Assembly (NCBI GenBank): GCA_021808035.1
Contig: JAKBCG010000012.1
Location: 1 to 17,495 of the forward strand
DNA: 17,495 bases
Direction of reading: 5' to 3'
Source: Pseudomonadota bacterium
GTDB taxonomy: Bacteria > Pseudomonadota > Gammaproteobacteria > Steroidobacterales > Steroidobacteraceae
A model generated the notes under the pieces. It ran no database searches and was not told the DNA's origin. It saw only the letters and a program-made list of their open reading frames with translations. Within the stretch, counting starts at the first letter, position 1. Every line of letters begins with the position of its first letter. Below, in pieces: positions 1 to 6,448 of this stretch. The position numbers were made by a program, and so were the translations under genes.

Positions 1-126
1 GGGGTCTGGTGGCGCAAGTTCGGCGTCGCGGGCACCAACGCGAACGAGCTCACCCACCAGCGCCTGACCGACATCGGCCGCGCACCGACGTTCTACGATT
101 GCCTCGTCGAGGTGGCCGCGGCCTGA
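1..126 (+). CDS. C-terminal fragment of an unrecognised protein
   Basis: An open frame enters from the left edge and stops at TGA 124-126, giving the last 41 residues of a protein. The visible tail contains WWRKFGVAGTNANEL and ends FYDCLVEVAAA. I do not recognise the family and assign no function. The frame carries the usual G/C-rich third positions of the neighbouring genes, so it is probably a real gene end. It converges on the nucleosidase gene, whose stop lies 50 bp further on. A 9-bp inverted repeat (115-123 with 148-156) spans the stop and the gap and could act as a GC-rich terminator, but it has no T-run. Confidence 0.55.
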   Translation, partial: GVWWRKFGVAGTNANELTHQRLTDIGRAPTFYDCLVEVAAA

Positions 127-154
127 GGCGGGCGGCCTGACGCGTTCGGCCGCG

Positions 155-180
155 GCGTCCTCAGCGGGCGCGTCCTCAGC
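155..180. repeat. 11-bp direct repeat, 15-bp period, duplicating a stop codon
   Basis: GCGTCCTCAGC occurs at 155-165 and again at 170-180. The second copy includes the TGA stop of the nucleosidase gene (176-178 read on the minus strand). The first copy places another TGA (161-163) in the same frame five codons downstream. It looks like a small local tandem duplication that left a back-up stop. Confidence 0.7.
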
Positions 181-772
181 CGCCGCGCGCGGCGATCTGC
201 CGATACAGCCGCAGGAACTCGACCGCGGCCTTGTGGACGTTGTCCTTCCAGTGTCGCGCGGCCGCCTCGTCCGCGCCGTCCGTGACGTACTTGACGCAGC
301 CGAAGGCGGCGCCCTCGTGCCAGCAGACCTTCGCGAGCGCGTAGGCCTCCATGTCGACGACGTCGCAGGCGATCCCCACCTCGCCGGTCGCGAACGAGTC
401 GCCGCTGCCGCAGGTCGCCCGCGGCAGCGACGCGAACACCGTCGGGAATTCCAGGCACGCGGGGGCCGGATCGAAGGGCGTCGTGCCGAGCGCGAAGCCG
501 AGTCCGCTCGCATCCATGTCCCGCTGCACGAACCGGTCGCAGGCGAAGAAACGATGCGGATCGTGGGTGCGGCTGCCGGCCGAGCCGAAATTCACCACCC
601 GCGGGGGTGGCTCGCCCGCGCCTGCATAGCGCAGCAGTTCGCGCGTGAGTGCGCGCGTCGCGTTGATCTTGCCGACGCCGCAGTACAGGACCGGGACGCC
701 GGCGGATTCGAACGCGCCGTCCGACTCCTCCGGGAGCGCGAGCACGGCCAGGGTTCGCGGAAGCGCCGCCAC
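176..772 (-). CDS. MTA/SAH nucleosidase-like purine nucleosidase
   Basis: This 198-residue protein belongs to the nucleoside phosphorylase/nucleosidase fold (PNP/UDP family). It most resembles 5'-methylthioadenosine/S-adenosylhomocysteine nucleosidases, which hydrolyse these by-products to adenine and a thioribose or ribosyl compound in the cytoplasm. Family landmarks appear in order: acidic LPEES at 13-17, CGVGKINAT at 31-39, NFGSAG at 61-66, SGDSF at 123-127, the ribose-binding DME at 140-142 (Glu142) and the catalytic-type TDGADE at 164-169 (Asp165). It is somewhat shorter than the usual 230 or so residues. The start is GTG at 772, only 15 bp after the apt stop, so translation is probably coupled to apt. 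The adenine it would release is the substrate of the preceding gene product. Substrate choice (MTA, SAH, 5'-deoxyadenosine or another nucleoside) cannot be read from sequence, and a hopanoid-type phosphorylase is an alternative. Confidence 0.8.
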   Translation of the reverse strand: MAALPRTLAVLALPEESDGAFESAGVPVLYCGVGKINATRALTRELLRYAGAGEPPPRVVNFGSAGSRTHDPHRFFACDRFVQRDMDASGLGFALGTTPFDPAPACLEFPTVFASLPRATCGSGDSFATGEVGIACDVVDMEAYALAKVCWHEGAAFGCVKYVTDGADEAAARHWKDNVHKAAVEFLRLYRQIAARGG

Positions 773-787
773 GTTGCTGCCGGAGCG

Positions 788-1288
788 CTAGTAGGTGATC
801 GCGGCGCGCGGGCGCAGCGTACGCCACGCGAACCCGTCGGCGAGCCGCAGATCGATCAGCACCGCGAGCGCTTCGACATCGTAGCCGCCGCGCGCGCACA
901 GGTTCGCGGCCGCCTGCAGCGTGCCGCCGGTCGCGAGCACGTCGTCGACGATCAGCACGCGGCCGCGGCCCGGCTGCATCTCGAGCACGCCGGTTCCGTA
1001 TTCCAGCGCGTACGCCTCGTCGACGACCGGCGGTGGGAGCTTGCCTTGCTTGCGCACCAGCACGAAACCCTTGCGGCGCCGCGCCGCGAGCGCGGCACCA
1101 AGCACGAAGCCGCGCGACTCGATCCCGGCGAGAAGGTCGATTCGGTCCCACTCCGCGGCGTCGAGCAGCGCGTCGAGCGCGGCGACGGTGGCCTCGAACC
1201 GCTCGCGCAGCAGCCGCGAGATGTCACGGAAGACGATCCCGGGTCGGGGGAAATCCGGCGCGTCGTCGATGAAACTCTTCAGGTCCAC
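788..1288 (-). CDS. apt: adenine phosphoribosyltransferase
   Basis: Apt converts adenine and PRPP to AMP and pyrophosphate in purine salvage. The 166-residue protein shows the family pattern: PDFPRPGIVFRDI near the N-terminus (11-23), GIESRGF at 55-61, the flexible loop RKQGKLP at 79-85, and the PRPP-binding signature VLIVDDVLATGGT at 111-123. Length is close to the usual 170-180 residues. The start is taken as GTG 1288-1286 (VDLKSFIDD), because homologous sequence begins there and everything upstream in this frame lies inside nadB. The start lies 10 bp inside the end of nadB, so the two are translationally coupled. The downstream nucleosidase would supply its adenine. Confidence 0.93.
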   Translation of the reverse strand: MDLKSFIDDAPDFPRPGIVFRDISRLLRERFEATVAALDALLDAAEWDRIDLLAGIESRGFVLGAALAARRRKGFVLVRKQGKLPPPVVDEAYALEYGTGVLEMQPGRGRVLIVDDVLATGGTLQAAANLCARGGYDVEALAVLIDLRLADGFAWRTLRPRAAITY

Positions 1289-2820
1289 GGGGTCACCGTC
1301 CGATCGGGTCGCTGGGCGCGCATTATACCGACCGCATCGGCGCCGTCGCGCCCCCGGTCGCGCTCGGGATAGTCCATGCGCCAGTGCGCCCCGCGGCTCT
1401 CGCGGCGCGCGCGCGCCGCGCCGAGCAGCGCGCGGGCGAGCGCGATCCTGAGCGCGAGGGATCGCTGCGCGGGGTCGAGCCCCGCCTCCAATTGCCGCAG
1501 CTCGGCGAGTCCGTCCGCGAGGCCCGGATCGTCCCGCACCGGGCCCATCGTCTTCCACAGGATCTCCCGCAACCGCCGCCATCCGGGTTGCCGCGGGTCG
1601 AACGGCGCGGGCACCGCTCGATCGGCCGCGGTCCGGCGCTCGCGATGCCGCCCCGTCGCGAGCACGCGGCCCGCGGCGCTGCCGACGACGATCGCTTCGA
1701 GCAACGAGTTGCTCGCGAGGCGGTTCGCACCGTGCAGACCCGTATGGGCGACCTCCCCGACCGCCCACAGGCCCGGCACGCTCGTATGACCCGACGCGTC
1801 GATCACGATGCCGCCCATGTGATAGTGCGCGGCGCAGGTCACCGGAATCGGCGTGCGGGCCGGGTCGATCCCGTGGGCGATGCACGCAGCCTGCGCGCCC
1901 GGGAACTCCCCGCCGGCACCGGAGCGGAAGATCTCGGTGGCATCGAGCGCGACTTCGCGTCCGGCGCTCTGCTCGCGCCATACGCCTCGAGCGACCACGT
2001 CGCGCGGCGCGAGGTCGCCGCGCGGGTCGAGCGCGGCCATGAACGGTCGCCCGTCGGCGACCAGCCGGGCGCCGGCGCCGCGCAAGGCCTCGGTCAGCAG
2101 CGGCAACGGGTCGCTGTCGCATCGCATTGCGGTCGGATGGAACTGCACGAACTCGAGCCCGGCGACCGCCGCGCCGTGTGCGATCGCGAGCGCGAGACCG
2201 TGCCCGGTCGCGTGCGAGGGGTTCGTGGTCGCGGCGAACAACTGGCCGATCCCGCCTGTCGCGAGCACGGTCTCGGCCGCGTGGATCACGACCGCGCTGC
2301 CGTCGGCACGCAGCGCCAGCGCGCCGGCGGTGCCGTCCGGTCCGGCGAGCAGGTCGACCGCCTCGAGGTCGCGCCGGATCGTCACGTGTGCGCTCGCGCG
2401 CGCCCGTGCCCACAGCGCCCGCTGGATCGCCGCGCCGGTTCGATCGCCGTCCGCGTGCAGGATCCGCGCGATAGAGTGCCCCGCTTCGAGGTGCAGGTGC
2501 GGCGCGTCCGCCGCCCCGTCGAATCGCAGGCCGCTCGCGCGCAGAAAGTCGATCGCACCCCCGGCGGCGGACACGATCGTCGCGATCGCGGTCTCGCTCG
2601 CCGAGTGATCCGCGGCCTTCAGCGTATCGGCGGCGTGCAACTCGACCGAATCGCCGCGGCCGATCGGCGCGGCGATCCCGCCTTTCGCGAGCGAGGTCGC
2701 CGTCGCGTCGGGTCCTTCGGGTGCGAGCAGCAGCACGCGGCGCGGCGCCGCGTGCAGCGCGACACTCAGCCCCGCGGCGCCGGCGCCGACCACGAGGATG
2801 TCGGCATCCCAGTGTTCCAT
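1279..2820 (-). CDS. nadB: L-aspartate oxidase
   Basis: NadB oxidises L-aspartate to iminoaspartate, which NadA condenses with dihydroxyacetone phosphate to form quinolinate, the de novo NAD precursor. It is a 513-residue flavoprotein with an N-terminal FAD fingerprint VVGAGAAGLS at 10-19, then TSLAKGGIAAP, the active-site strings QFHPTA and PRDVVAR, AAHYHMGGI, and the FAD-contacting NRLASNSLLEA. The C-terminal helical domain ends with the characteristic ESRGAHWRMDYPERD. Length is slightly below the 540 of E. coli NadB. It lies 25 bp downstream of nadA and overlaps apt by 10 bp. No nadC is visible downstream, so quinolinate phosphoribosyltransferase must be encoded elsewhere. Confidence 0.96.
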   Translation of the reverse strand: MEHWDADILVVGAGAAGLSVALHAAPRRVLLLAPEGPDATATSLAKGGIAAPIGRGDSVELHAADTLKAADHSASETAIATIVSAAGGAIDFLRASGLRFDGAADAPHLHLEAGHSIARILHADGDRTGAAIQRALWARARASAHVTIRRDLEAVDLLAGPDGTAGALALRADGSAVVIHAAETVLATGGIGQLFAATTNPSHATGHGLALAIAHGAAVAGLEFVQFHPTAMRCDSDPLPLLTEALRGAGARLVADGRPFMAALDPRGDLAPRDVVARGVWREQSAGREVALDATEIFRSGAGGEFPGAQAACIAHGIDPARTPIPVTCAAHYHMGGIVIDASGHTSVPGLWAVGEVAHTGLHGANRLASNSLLEAIVVGSAAGRVLATGRHRERRTAADRAVPAPFDPRQPGWRRLREILWKTMGPVRDDPGLADGLAELRQLEAGLDPAQRSLALRIALARALLGAARARRESRGAHWRMDYPERDRGRDGADAVGIMRAQRPDRTVTPWT

Positions 2821-2845
2821 CGGTGCTTATCGCATCGGGTCGCGC

Positions 2846-3862
2846 TTACAGCGCGAGCATGCGTTCGATCGGTCGTCGTGCGCGCACGGCGAGGGCCGGA
2901 TCGATCTCGATCACCGCGTCCGGTCGCTCGAGCACGCGCTCGACCCTGTCCAGGGTGATCGCTTTCATGAACCCGCACAGGTTGCACGGCTTCAGGAACT
3001 CGATCCGCGGATGGCGCAGCATCACGTTGTCGGCCATCGAACACTCGGTCAGCAGCAGCACCCGCGGCGGACGCCGGGTCTCGATGTACTCGTCCATCGC
3101 GCCGGTCGAGCCGACGAAGTCCGCCCGCTCCTGCACGTCGCGCGGGCACTCCGGGTGCGCGAGCACCACCGCGCCGGTCATGCGGCGATACTCCTCGATG
3201 TCGGTGCCCGCGTATTTGACGTGGACCTCGCATTGGCCGCCGGAGGTGGCGACCTCGAGCCCGGTCATGCGCGCGACGTAGTCGGCCAGGTGTCGATCCG
3301 GCACCATGATCAGGTGCGGCCGTCCAAGCGATCGCGCGACCGCGACCGCGTTCGCCGAGGTGCAGCAGATGTCGGCCTCGGCCTTCACCGCCGCCGAGGT
3401 ATTCACGTAGGCGACTACGGGTGAATCCGGATGGCGCTGCCGCAGTGCGCGGATATCCTCGGCCGTGACCGACGCGGCGAGCGAGCACCCCGCGCCGAAA
3501 TCCGGCAGCAGCACGGTCTTGTCGGGGCACAGCAGCTTCACGGATTCGGCCATGAAGTGCACGCCGCAGACGACGATCACGGGGGCGGCGGAGCGCGCCG
3601 CGTAGCGGGCCATCGCCAGCGAGTCGCCGACGAAGTCGGCGATTCCCGCGGTGATCAACGGAATCTGGTAATTGTGGGCGACGACGACCGCGCCACGGGC
3701 GGCCTTCAGCGCAGCGATGCGTTCGAGTTGCGGCAGCGCGAGCGCGATTTCCGGACGCGGGATCACCCGCGCGAGGCGCTCGACCAGCGCGGCGTGCGCC
3801 GGGACGCGGCGAACGTCGTCGCCGGCCGGGGTCGCGGCGCGAGGCTTCAGGATCGATGACAT
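2846..3862 (-). CDS. nadA: quinolinate synthase (4Fe-4S)
   Basis: NadA makes quinolinate from iminoaspartate and dihydroxyacetone phosphate and holds an oxygen-sensitive 4Fe-4S cluster. The 338-residue protein has the three-fold repeated NadA architecture: VVAHNYQIPLI at 60-70, CGVHFMAES at 99-107, LPDFGAGCSLA at 119-129, YVNTSAAVKAEADICCTSAN at 152-171, GGQCEVH at 208-214 and KPCNLCGFMKAITL at 291-304. The likely cluster ligands are Cys99, Cys211 and Cys296 (or Cys293). I chose ATG 3862. A TTG two codons upstream (3868) is possible. Its upstream region is shared with fnr and contains a perfect FNR-like palindrome centred 41.5 bp upstream of this ATG, so control by FNR is plausible. Confidence 0.96.
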   Translation of the reverse strand: MSSILKPRAATPAGDDVRRVPAHAALVERLARVIPRPEIALALPQLERIAALKAARGAVVVAHNYQIPLITAGIADFVGDSLAMARYAARSAAPVIVVCGVHFMAESVKLLCPDKTVLLPDFGAGCSLAASVTAEDIRALRQRHPDSPVVAYVNTSAAVKAEADICCTSANAVAVARSLGRPHLIMVPDRHLADYVARMTGLEVATSGGQCEVHVKYAGTDIEEYRRMTGAVVLAHPECPRDVQERADFVGSTGAMDEYIETRRPPRVLLLTECSMADNVMLRHPRIEFLKPCNLCGFMKAITLDRVERVLERPDAVIEIDPALAVRARRPIERMLAL

Positions 3863-3896
3863 CGGCAAAGCCTAAGGGCGCGGCCGGCTGCGCGAC

Positions 3897-3910
3897 CTGA
3901 TCCGGATCAG
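3897..3910. promoter_or_regulatory. FNR-type box between nadA and fnr
   Basis: CTGATCCGGATCAG is a perfect 14-bp palindrome that fits the FNR/FixK core TGAT-N4-ATCA (known consensus TTGAT-N4-ATCAA). It sits 34 bp from the nadA ATG and close upstream of the fnr-like gene, whose product keeps the FNR DNA-reading residues. Toward fnr, a good -10 (TACAAT, 3913-3918) starts 3 bp after the box, so bound FNR would block that promoter (autorepression). Toward nadA, the centre lies 41.5 bp upstream of ATG 3862, the class II activator distance if transcription starts at or near the ATG. The palindrome is seen directly; the regulatory direction is inference. Confidence 0.7.
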
Positions 3911-3912
3911 AT

Positions 3913-3918
3913 TACAAT
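3913..3918 (+). promoter_or_regulatory. candidate -10 element for fnr
   Basis: TACAAT matches the sigma-70 -10 consensus at five of six positions and stands in a short AT-rich patch (ATTACAATG). The -35 position (about 3890-3895) is GC-rich and poor. The predicted start would be near 3925, giving a leader of about 60 nt before ATG 3985. Confidence 0.4.
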
Positions 3919-3928
3919 GCGGGCGGAA

Positions 3929-3957
3929 CCCCCCGCAGGCCCCGTGGTCCCGGGGGG
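3929..3957 (+). other. GC hairpin in the fnr leader
   Basis: CCCCCCG (3929-3935) pairs perfectly with CGGGGGG (3951-3957) around a 15-nt loop. The right arm ends immediately before the ATG at 3958, which argues against 3958 as start because a G-run abutting the ATG cannot serve as a spaced Shine-Dalgarno. It could influence fnr translation or be chance in a GC-rich leader. Confidence 0.4.
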
Positions 3958-3984
3958 ATGAGAGTCAGGCACGAGGGCGAACGG

Positions 3985-4737
3985 ATGATGCGCGAGACCC
4001 GACGCGGCGATTGCGAGTGGTGCGGTTTGCGCCGCGTGTGTTTCCCGGGGCGCTTGAGCGCGGAATCGCCGGTTGGCGCCGCACTCCTCAGCATCCGCTG
4101 CGTCCGCATCGCGCGTGGCCACGCGCTCTACCGCGCGGGCGAGCGGATCGAGGCGTTCCACATGCTGCGCAGCGGGTGCATCAAGGAGACGGACGGTTCC
4201 GACGGACGCGAATCCATCGTGAACTTCTGCCTGCCGGGGGAGTTGCTGACGGTGCAGAACGCGGCGAGCGCGAGGAGCCAGCTCTCCAGTGTCGCGGTCG
4301 AGACGTCGTTCGTGTGCGCGGTGCCGTGGCGGGTGTTCTATCGGGTGTGCGCGCAGTTCCCGAACGCGACCGGTGAGTTCATCAAGCTGATCGCACGCAG
4401 CGGCGCCGGCACGCGTGAATTGTTGACCTTGATCCGCGGGCGCGGCGCGCTCGAACGGGTCGCGGGTTTCCTGTCGAATCTGTGCACGCGGATGCAGTCG
4501 CGCGGGTTCCCGGCGCGGGAATTCCGTCTCGGCATGAGCCGCGAGGACATCGCGCGCTATCTCGGCTTGCGCAGCGAGACGGTGAGCCGCTGCTTCTCCG
4601 AACTCTCACGCCGCGGCGTGCTGCGGGTCCGCGCGAAGCGTATCCAGATCCTGTCGATCCAGGAGATGCGGCGTCTGGCGCTCGCCGACGTCTTCGGCGC
4701 GCTGGAAGGCGCGGTCGGGGAGCGCGAGGCGGTGTGA
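3985..4737 (+). CDS. fnr: FNR-type oxygen-responsive transcriptional regulator (Crp/Fnr family)
   Basis: With the ATG at 3985 the protein is 250 residues, the same length as E. coli FNR. The N-terminal cysteines Cys10-x2-Cys13-x5-Cys19 have exactly the spacing of E. coli Cys20/23/29. A fourth cysteine in ETSFVC (Cys111) matches FNR Cys122, so all four 4Fe-4S ligands are present. A cyclic-nucleotide-binding-like beta roll, a dimer helix and a C-terminal winged helix follow. The recognition helix SETVSR keeps Glu198, Ser201 and Arg202, equivalent to the FNR residues that read TTGAT half-sites. I chose 3985 because GAGGG (3973-3977) stands at proper spacing; an in-frame ATG at 3958 would add nine residues. 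It diverges from nadA over an FNR-like palindrome and converges on the HiPIP gene. Assignment to the FNR/Anr group is firm; targets are inferred. Confidence 0.93.
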   Translation: MMRETRRGDCEWCGLRRVCFPGRLSAESPVGAALLSIRCVRIARGHALYRAGERIEAFHMLRSGCIKETDGSDGRESIVNFCLPGELLTVQNAASARSQLSSVAVETSFVCAVPWRVFYRVCAQFPNATGEFIKLIARSGAGTRELLTLIRGRGALERVAGFLSNLCTRMQSRGFPAREFRLGMSREDIARYLGLRSETVSRCFSELSRRGVLRVRAKRIQILSIQEMRRLALADVFGALEGAVGEREAV

Positions 4738-4742
4738 AAAGG

Positions 4743-4772
4743 CGAACCGGGCCCGACGCCGGGTCCGGTTCG
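4743..4772. terminator. bidirectional hairpin terminator between fnr and the HiPIP gene
   Basis: A 13-bp stem (4743-4755 with 4760-4772) contains one G-U wobble and a 4-nt loop ACGC. It starts just after the fnr stop. Read on the minus strand, the stem is followed within two bases by TTTT (complement of 4737-4740), the layout of a Rho-independent terminator for the HiPIP transcript. On the plus strand it is followed by no T-run, so action on fnr is weaker or Rho-assisted. Confidence 0.75.
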
Positions 4773-4828
4773 CGTCGCTTCCGCAGCGAGACCTCGCGGC
4801 CGTCACGGGCCGCGACGTGCTGGCATCG

Positions 4829-5161
4829 TTACGGCTTCTGCGCCCAGGCCGAGCACCACCCGCCTTCCGGCACCGTGTGTCCCGCGAAGATGTTGCAGCC
4901 GCCGCGCGCCTGACCCGGCTTGCCAAGGTATTGCGCACAGGTGCCGCAGCGCTGGCTCGGCTTGTGCGTCGGATATTTCTTGTCGTCGACCTTCGCGGTG
5001 TTCGTCACGAAGCCGAGCGCGACCGCGGTCGGGTCGGTCGGGCTGAGCGGCGTCAGGCCCGCGGCGCTCGCTTCGGTCGCGATCAGGCCGAGCGCGGGAA
5101 TGCAGGCGCCGGCGATGAGACTGCCCTTGAGCAGTGTGCGGCGAGAGATCTTACCTTCCAT
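4829..5161 (-). CDS. hip: high-potential iron-sulfur protein (HiPIP), Tat-exported
   Basis: HiPIPs are small periplasmic 4Fe-4S electron carriers that pass electrons from cytochrome bc1-type complexes to photosynthetic reaction centres or terminal oxidases, or take part in iron and sulfur oxidation. This 110-residue precursor begins with a twin-arginine signal (SRRTLLKG at 6-13, hydrophobic stretch to about 30, ASA cleavage near 31-33), consistent with export of a folded Fe-S protein. The mature part has the four ligands in HiPIP order: Cys72-x2-Cys75, Cys89 and Cys103, with aromatic context near the last Cys (GGWCSAW). ATG 5161 is preceded by GAGGA at good spacing; the longer open frame upstream is non-coding. 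It converges on fnr and lies 116 bp downstream of the glxA-type regulator stop, behind an AT-rich patch (about 5221-5241) that may hold its promoter. The physiological partner is not identifiable here. Confidence 0.93.
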   Translation of the reverse strand: MEGKISRRTLLKGSLIAGACIPALGLIATEASAAGLTPLSPTDPTAVALGFVTNTAKVDDKKYPTHKPSQRCGTCAQYLGKPGQARGGCNIFAGHTVPEGGWCSAWAQKP

Positions 5162-5277
5162 CGTGGATGTCCTCACAGGTTGAAACCCGCAGTGATTGTC
5201 GCGCGATTGGCGCCGCCGATGTGATAAATAAAGGTTAATGTTCGCCGCGTCCGGGCTCGACCGGGAAGCGGCCGCGT

Positions 5278-6333
5278 TCAACTGAGAATGGGTCTTACTC
5301 CCTGGTGGATCTGGCCGCGGTCCGCCGATGGCGGCACGCCGGCCCACCGCTTGTACGCGCGCGAAAAATGCGCGAGGTTGCGAAAGCCGCAGGCGACGGC
5401 CGCGTCGAGCACCGGCAGGCTCGTGTATTGCAGGAACGTGCGGGCACGCTGCAACCGCAGGTTCAAGTAATGGCGTCGCGGCGACAGCCGCAACTGGCGG
5501 CGGAAGCCGCGCTCGCAGCGCCGCACGCCGACCCCGGCGATCGCGCACAGCGCGCGAATGGGCAGCGGCTCCTCGAGGTTCGCCTCCATCGCTTCCACGA
5601 CCCTCGCGAGTGCCGGATCGGTGAGCCCCTGGCGCTCGCCGCTGGTCATGCGCTGATGTTCACGCGGCTCCCGCATCCGGGTGTAGATGAACTGCTCGGC
5701 GACCGCGGCCGCCAGCCGGTGTCCATGCCGGAGCCGCACGACGTGCAGCATCAGATCGAGCGCCGCGGTGCCGCCCGCGCAGGTGAACCGGTTCCGATCG
5801 ACGACGAACAGGTCCGGCGCGATCGCGATCTTCGGGAACTGGCTGCGCAGTCCCTCGAGCGATTCCCAGTGGGTCGTCGCGCGATAGCCCTCGAGCATCC
5901 CGGCATGTGCGAGCACGAAGCTCCCGGTGTCGATCGCGCCGAGCGCGACGCCGGCGCGTCCGAGTTGACGCAACCAGCGGGTGATCCGTTCCTCGTACAA
6001 GGACTCGGGCTCGAAGCCCGCGCAGACGACGACCCGCGTGTAGTCGACCGTCTCGCGGATCGACCGATCGGCGACCACGGACATGCGGTTGCTCGCGACC
6101 ACCGGGCGTCCTTCGATCGAGACCGTCTGCCATTGATACAGTTCCCGTTGCGCGAGCCGGTTCGCGACCCGCAACGGCTCCACCGCGCAGGTGAACGCGA
6201 GCATCGAGAAGCGCGGCGCGAGCAGGAAGCCGATCGTCTCCGGCGCGGCGACCGGGTGAGTGGTCAGTACCGCCTGGCGCCCGTCGTCCGCGCGGTCGTC
6301 GGGGGCGCGATGGCGCTCGGAGTGTCCGTTCAT
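5278..6333 (-). CDS. GlxA-family transcriptional regulator (DJ-1/PfpI-like domain plus AraC HTH)
   Basis: The 351-residue protein has an N-terminal DJ-1/PfpI-type amidotransferase-like domain and a C-terminal AraC double helix-turn-helix. The N-terminal domain runs from TIGFLLAPRFSMLAF through VVVCAGFE to AIDTGSFVLAHAGML. The DNA-binding region runs from PIRALCAIAGV to LDAAVACGFRNLAHFSRAYKRWAGVPP. This is the family of GbdR, CdhR and the pseudomonad ArgR, activators of amine and amino-acid catabolism; the N-terminal domain senses ligand and is not an enzyme. The effector cannot be told from sequence. I chose ATG 6333 because GGGACG lies just upstream; ATG 6342 is possible. It diverges from the TonB receptor gene, and the gap holds direct TGTC-type repeats suited to an AraC-type protein, so the receptor is its likely target. 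Confidence 0.88.
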   Translation of the reverse strand: MNGHSERHRAPDDRADDGRQAVLTTHPVAAPETIGFLLAPRFSMLAFTCAVEPLRVANRLAQRELYQWQTVSIEGRPVVASNRMSVVADRSIRETVDYTRVVVCAGFEPESLYEERITRWLRQLGRAGVALGAIDTGSFVLAHAGMLEGYRATTHWESLEGLRSQFPKIAIAPDLFVVDRNRFTCAGGTAALDLMLHVVRLRHGHRLAAAVAEQFIYTRMREPREHQRMTSGERQGLTDPALARVVEAMEANLEEPLPIRALCAIAGVGVRRCERGFRRQLRLSPRRHYLNLRLQRARTFLQYTSLPVLDAAVACGFRNLAHFSRAYKRWAGVPPSADRGQIHQGVRPILS

Positions 6334-6343
6334 TCGTCCCATA

Positions 6344-6403
6344 TGTCGGTTACTGTCAATTAACTGTCGTTTAATGGCAAGCCGTCCCAACGGCTGTCGT
6401 TAA
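6344..6403. promoter_or_regulatory. array of four TGTCnnTTA direct repeats (putative regulator operator)
   Basis: Copies are TGTCGGTTA (6344-6352), TGTCAATTA (6354-6362), TGTCGTTTA (6365-6373) and TGTCGTTAA (6395-6403), all in the same orientation. Start-to-start distances are 10, 11 and 30 bp, close to whole turns of B-DNA, so all copies face one side. They fill the AT-rich gap between the GlxA-type regulator and the TonB receptor. AraC-type proteins typically bind direct repeats, and the related P. aeruginosa ArgR is known to use TGTCGC-type half-sites. The first copies overlap or abut the regulator start, allowing autoregulation. Confidence 0.65.
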
Positions 6404-6427
6404 ACAATACCGGCGCCACAGTTCGGA

Positions 6428-6448
6428 CGGACGCAGGGCTTGCGTCCG
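6428..6448 (+). other. perfect 8-bp hairpin in the TonB-receptor leader
   Basis: CGGACGCA (6428-6435) pairs with TGCGTCCG (6441-6448) around the loop GGGCT. It ends 24 nt before ATG 6473, just ahead of the Shine-Dalgarno. No T-run follows, so it is not a terminator; it may stabilise the mRNA or tune translation. Confidence 0.45.

Noticed and set aside
1384..2958. 524-codon plus-strand open frame opposite nadB
   Set aside because: nadB on the minus strand has complete FAD and active-site motifs; the opposite frame is an arginine-rich shadow.
3921..3980. Riboswitch in the fnr leader
   Set aside because: The GATGAGAGTC string slightly recalls a TPP motif, but the conserved core and paired helices are absent and the gene is not in a vitamin pathway.
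5162..5277. FNR or CRP box upstream of the HiPIP gene
   Set aside because: Only a single TGAT-like half-site (GTGATAAAT) was found; the second half is missing.
5162..5548. N-terminal extension of the HiPIP gene to an upstream ATG at 5548
   Set aside because: The extension would precede the Tat signal, run antisense and out of frame through the GlxA-type gene end, and lacks a ribosome-binding site; ATG 5161 has GAGGA and the signal peptide directly after it.
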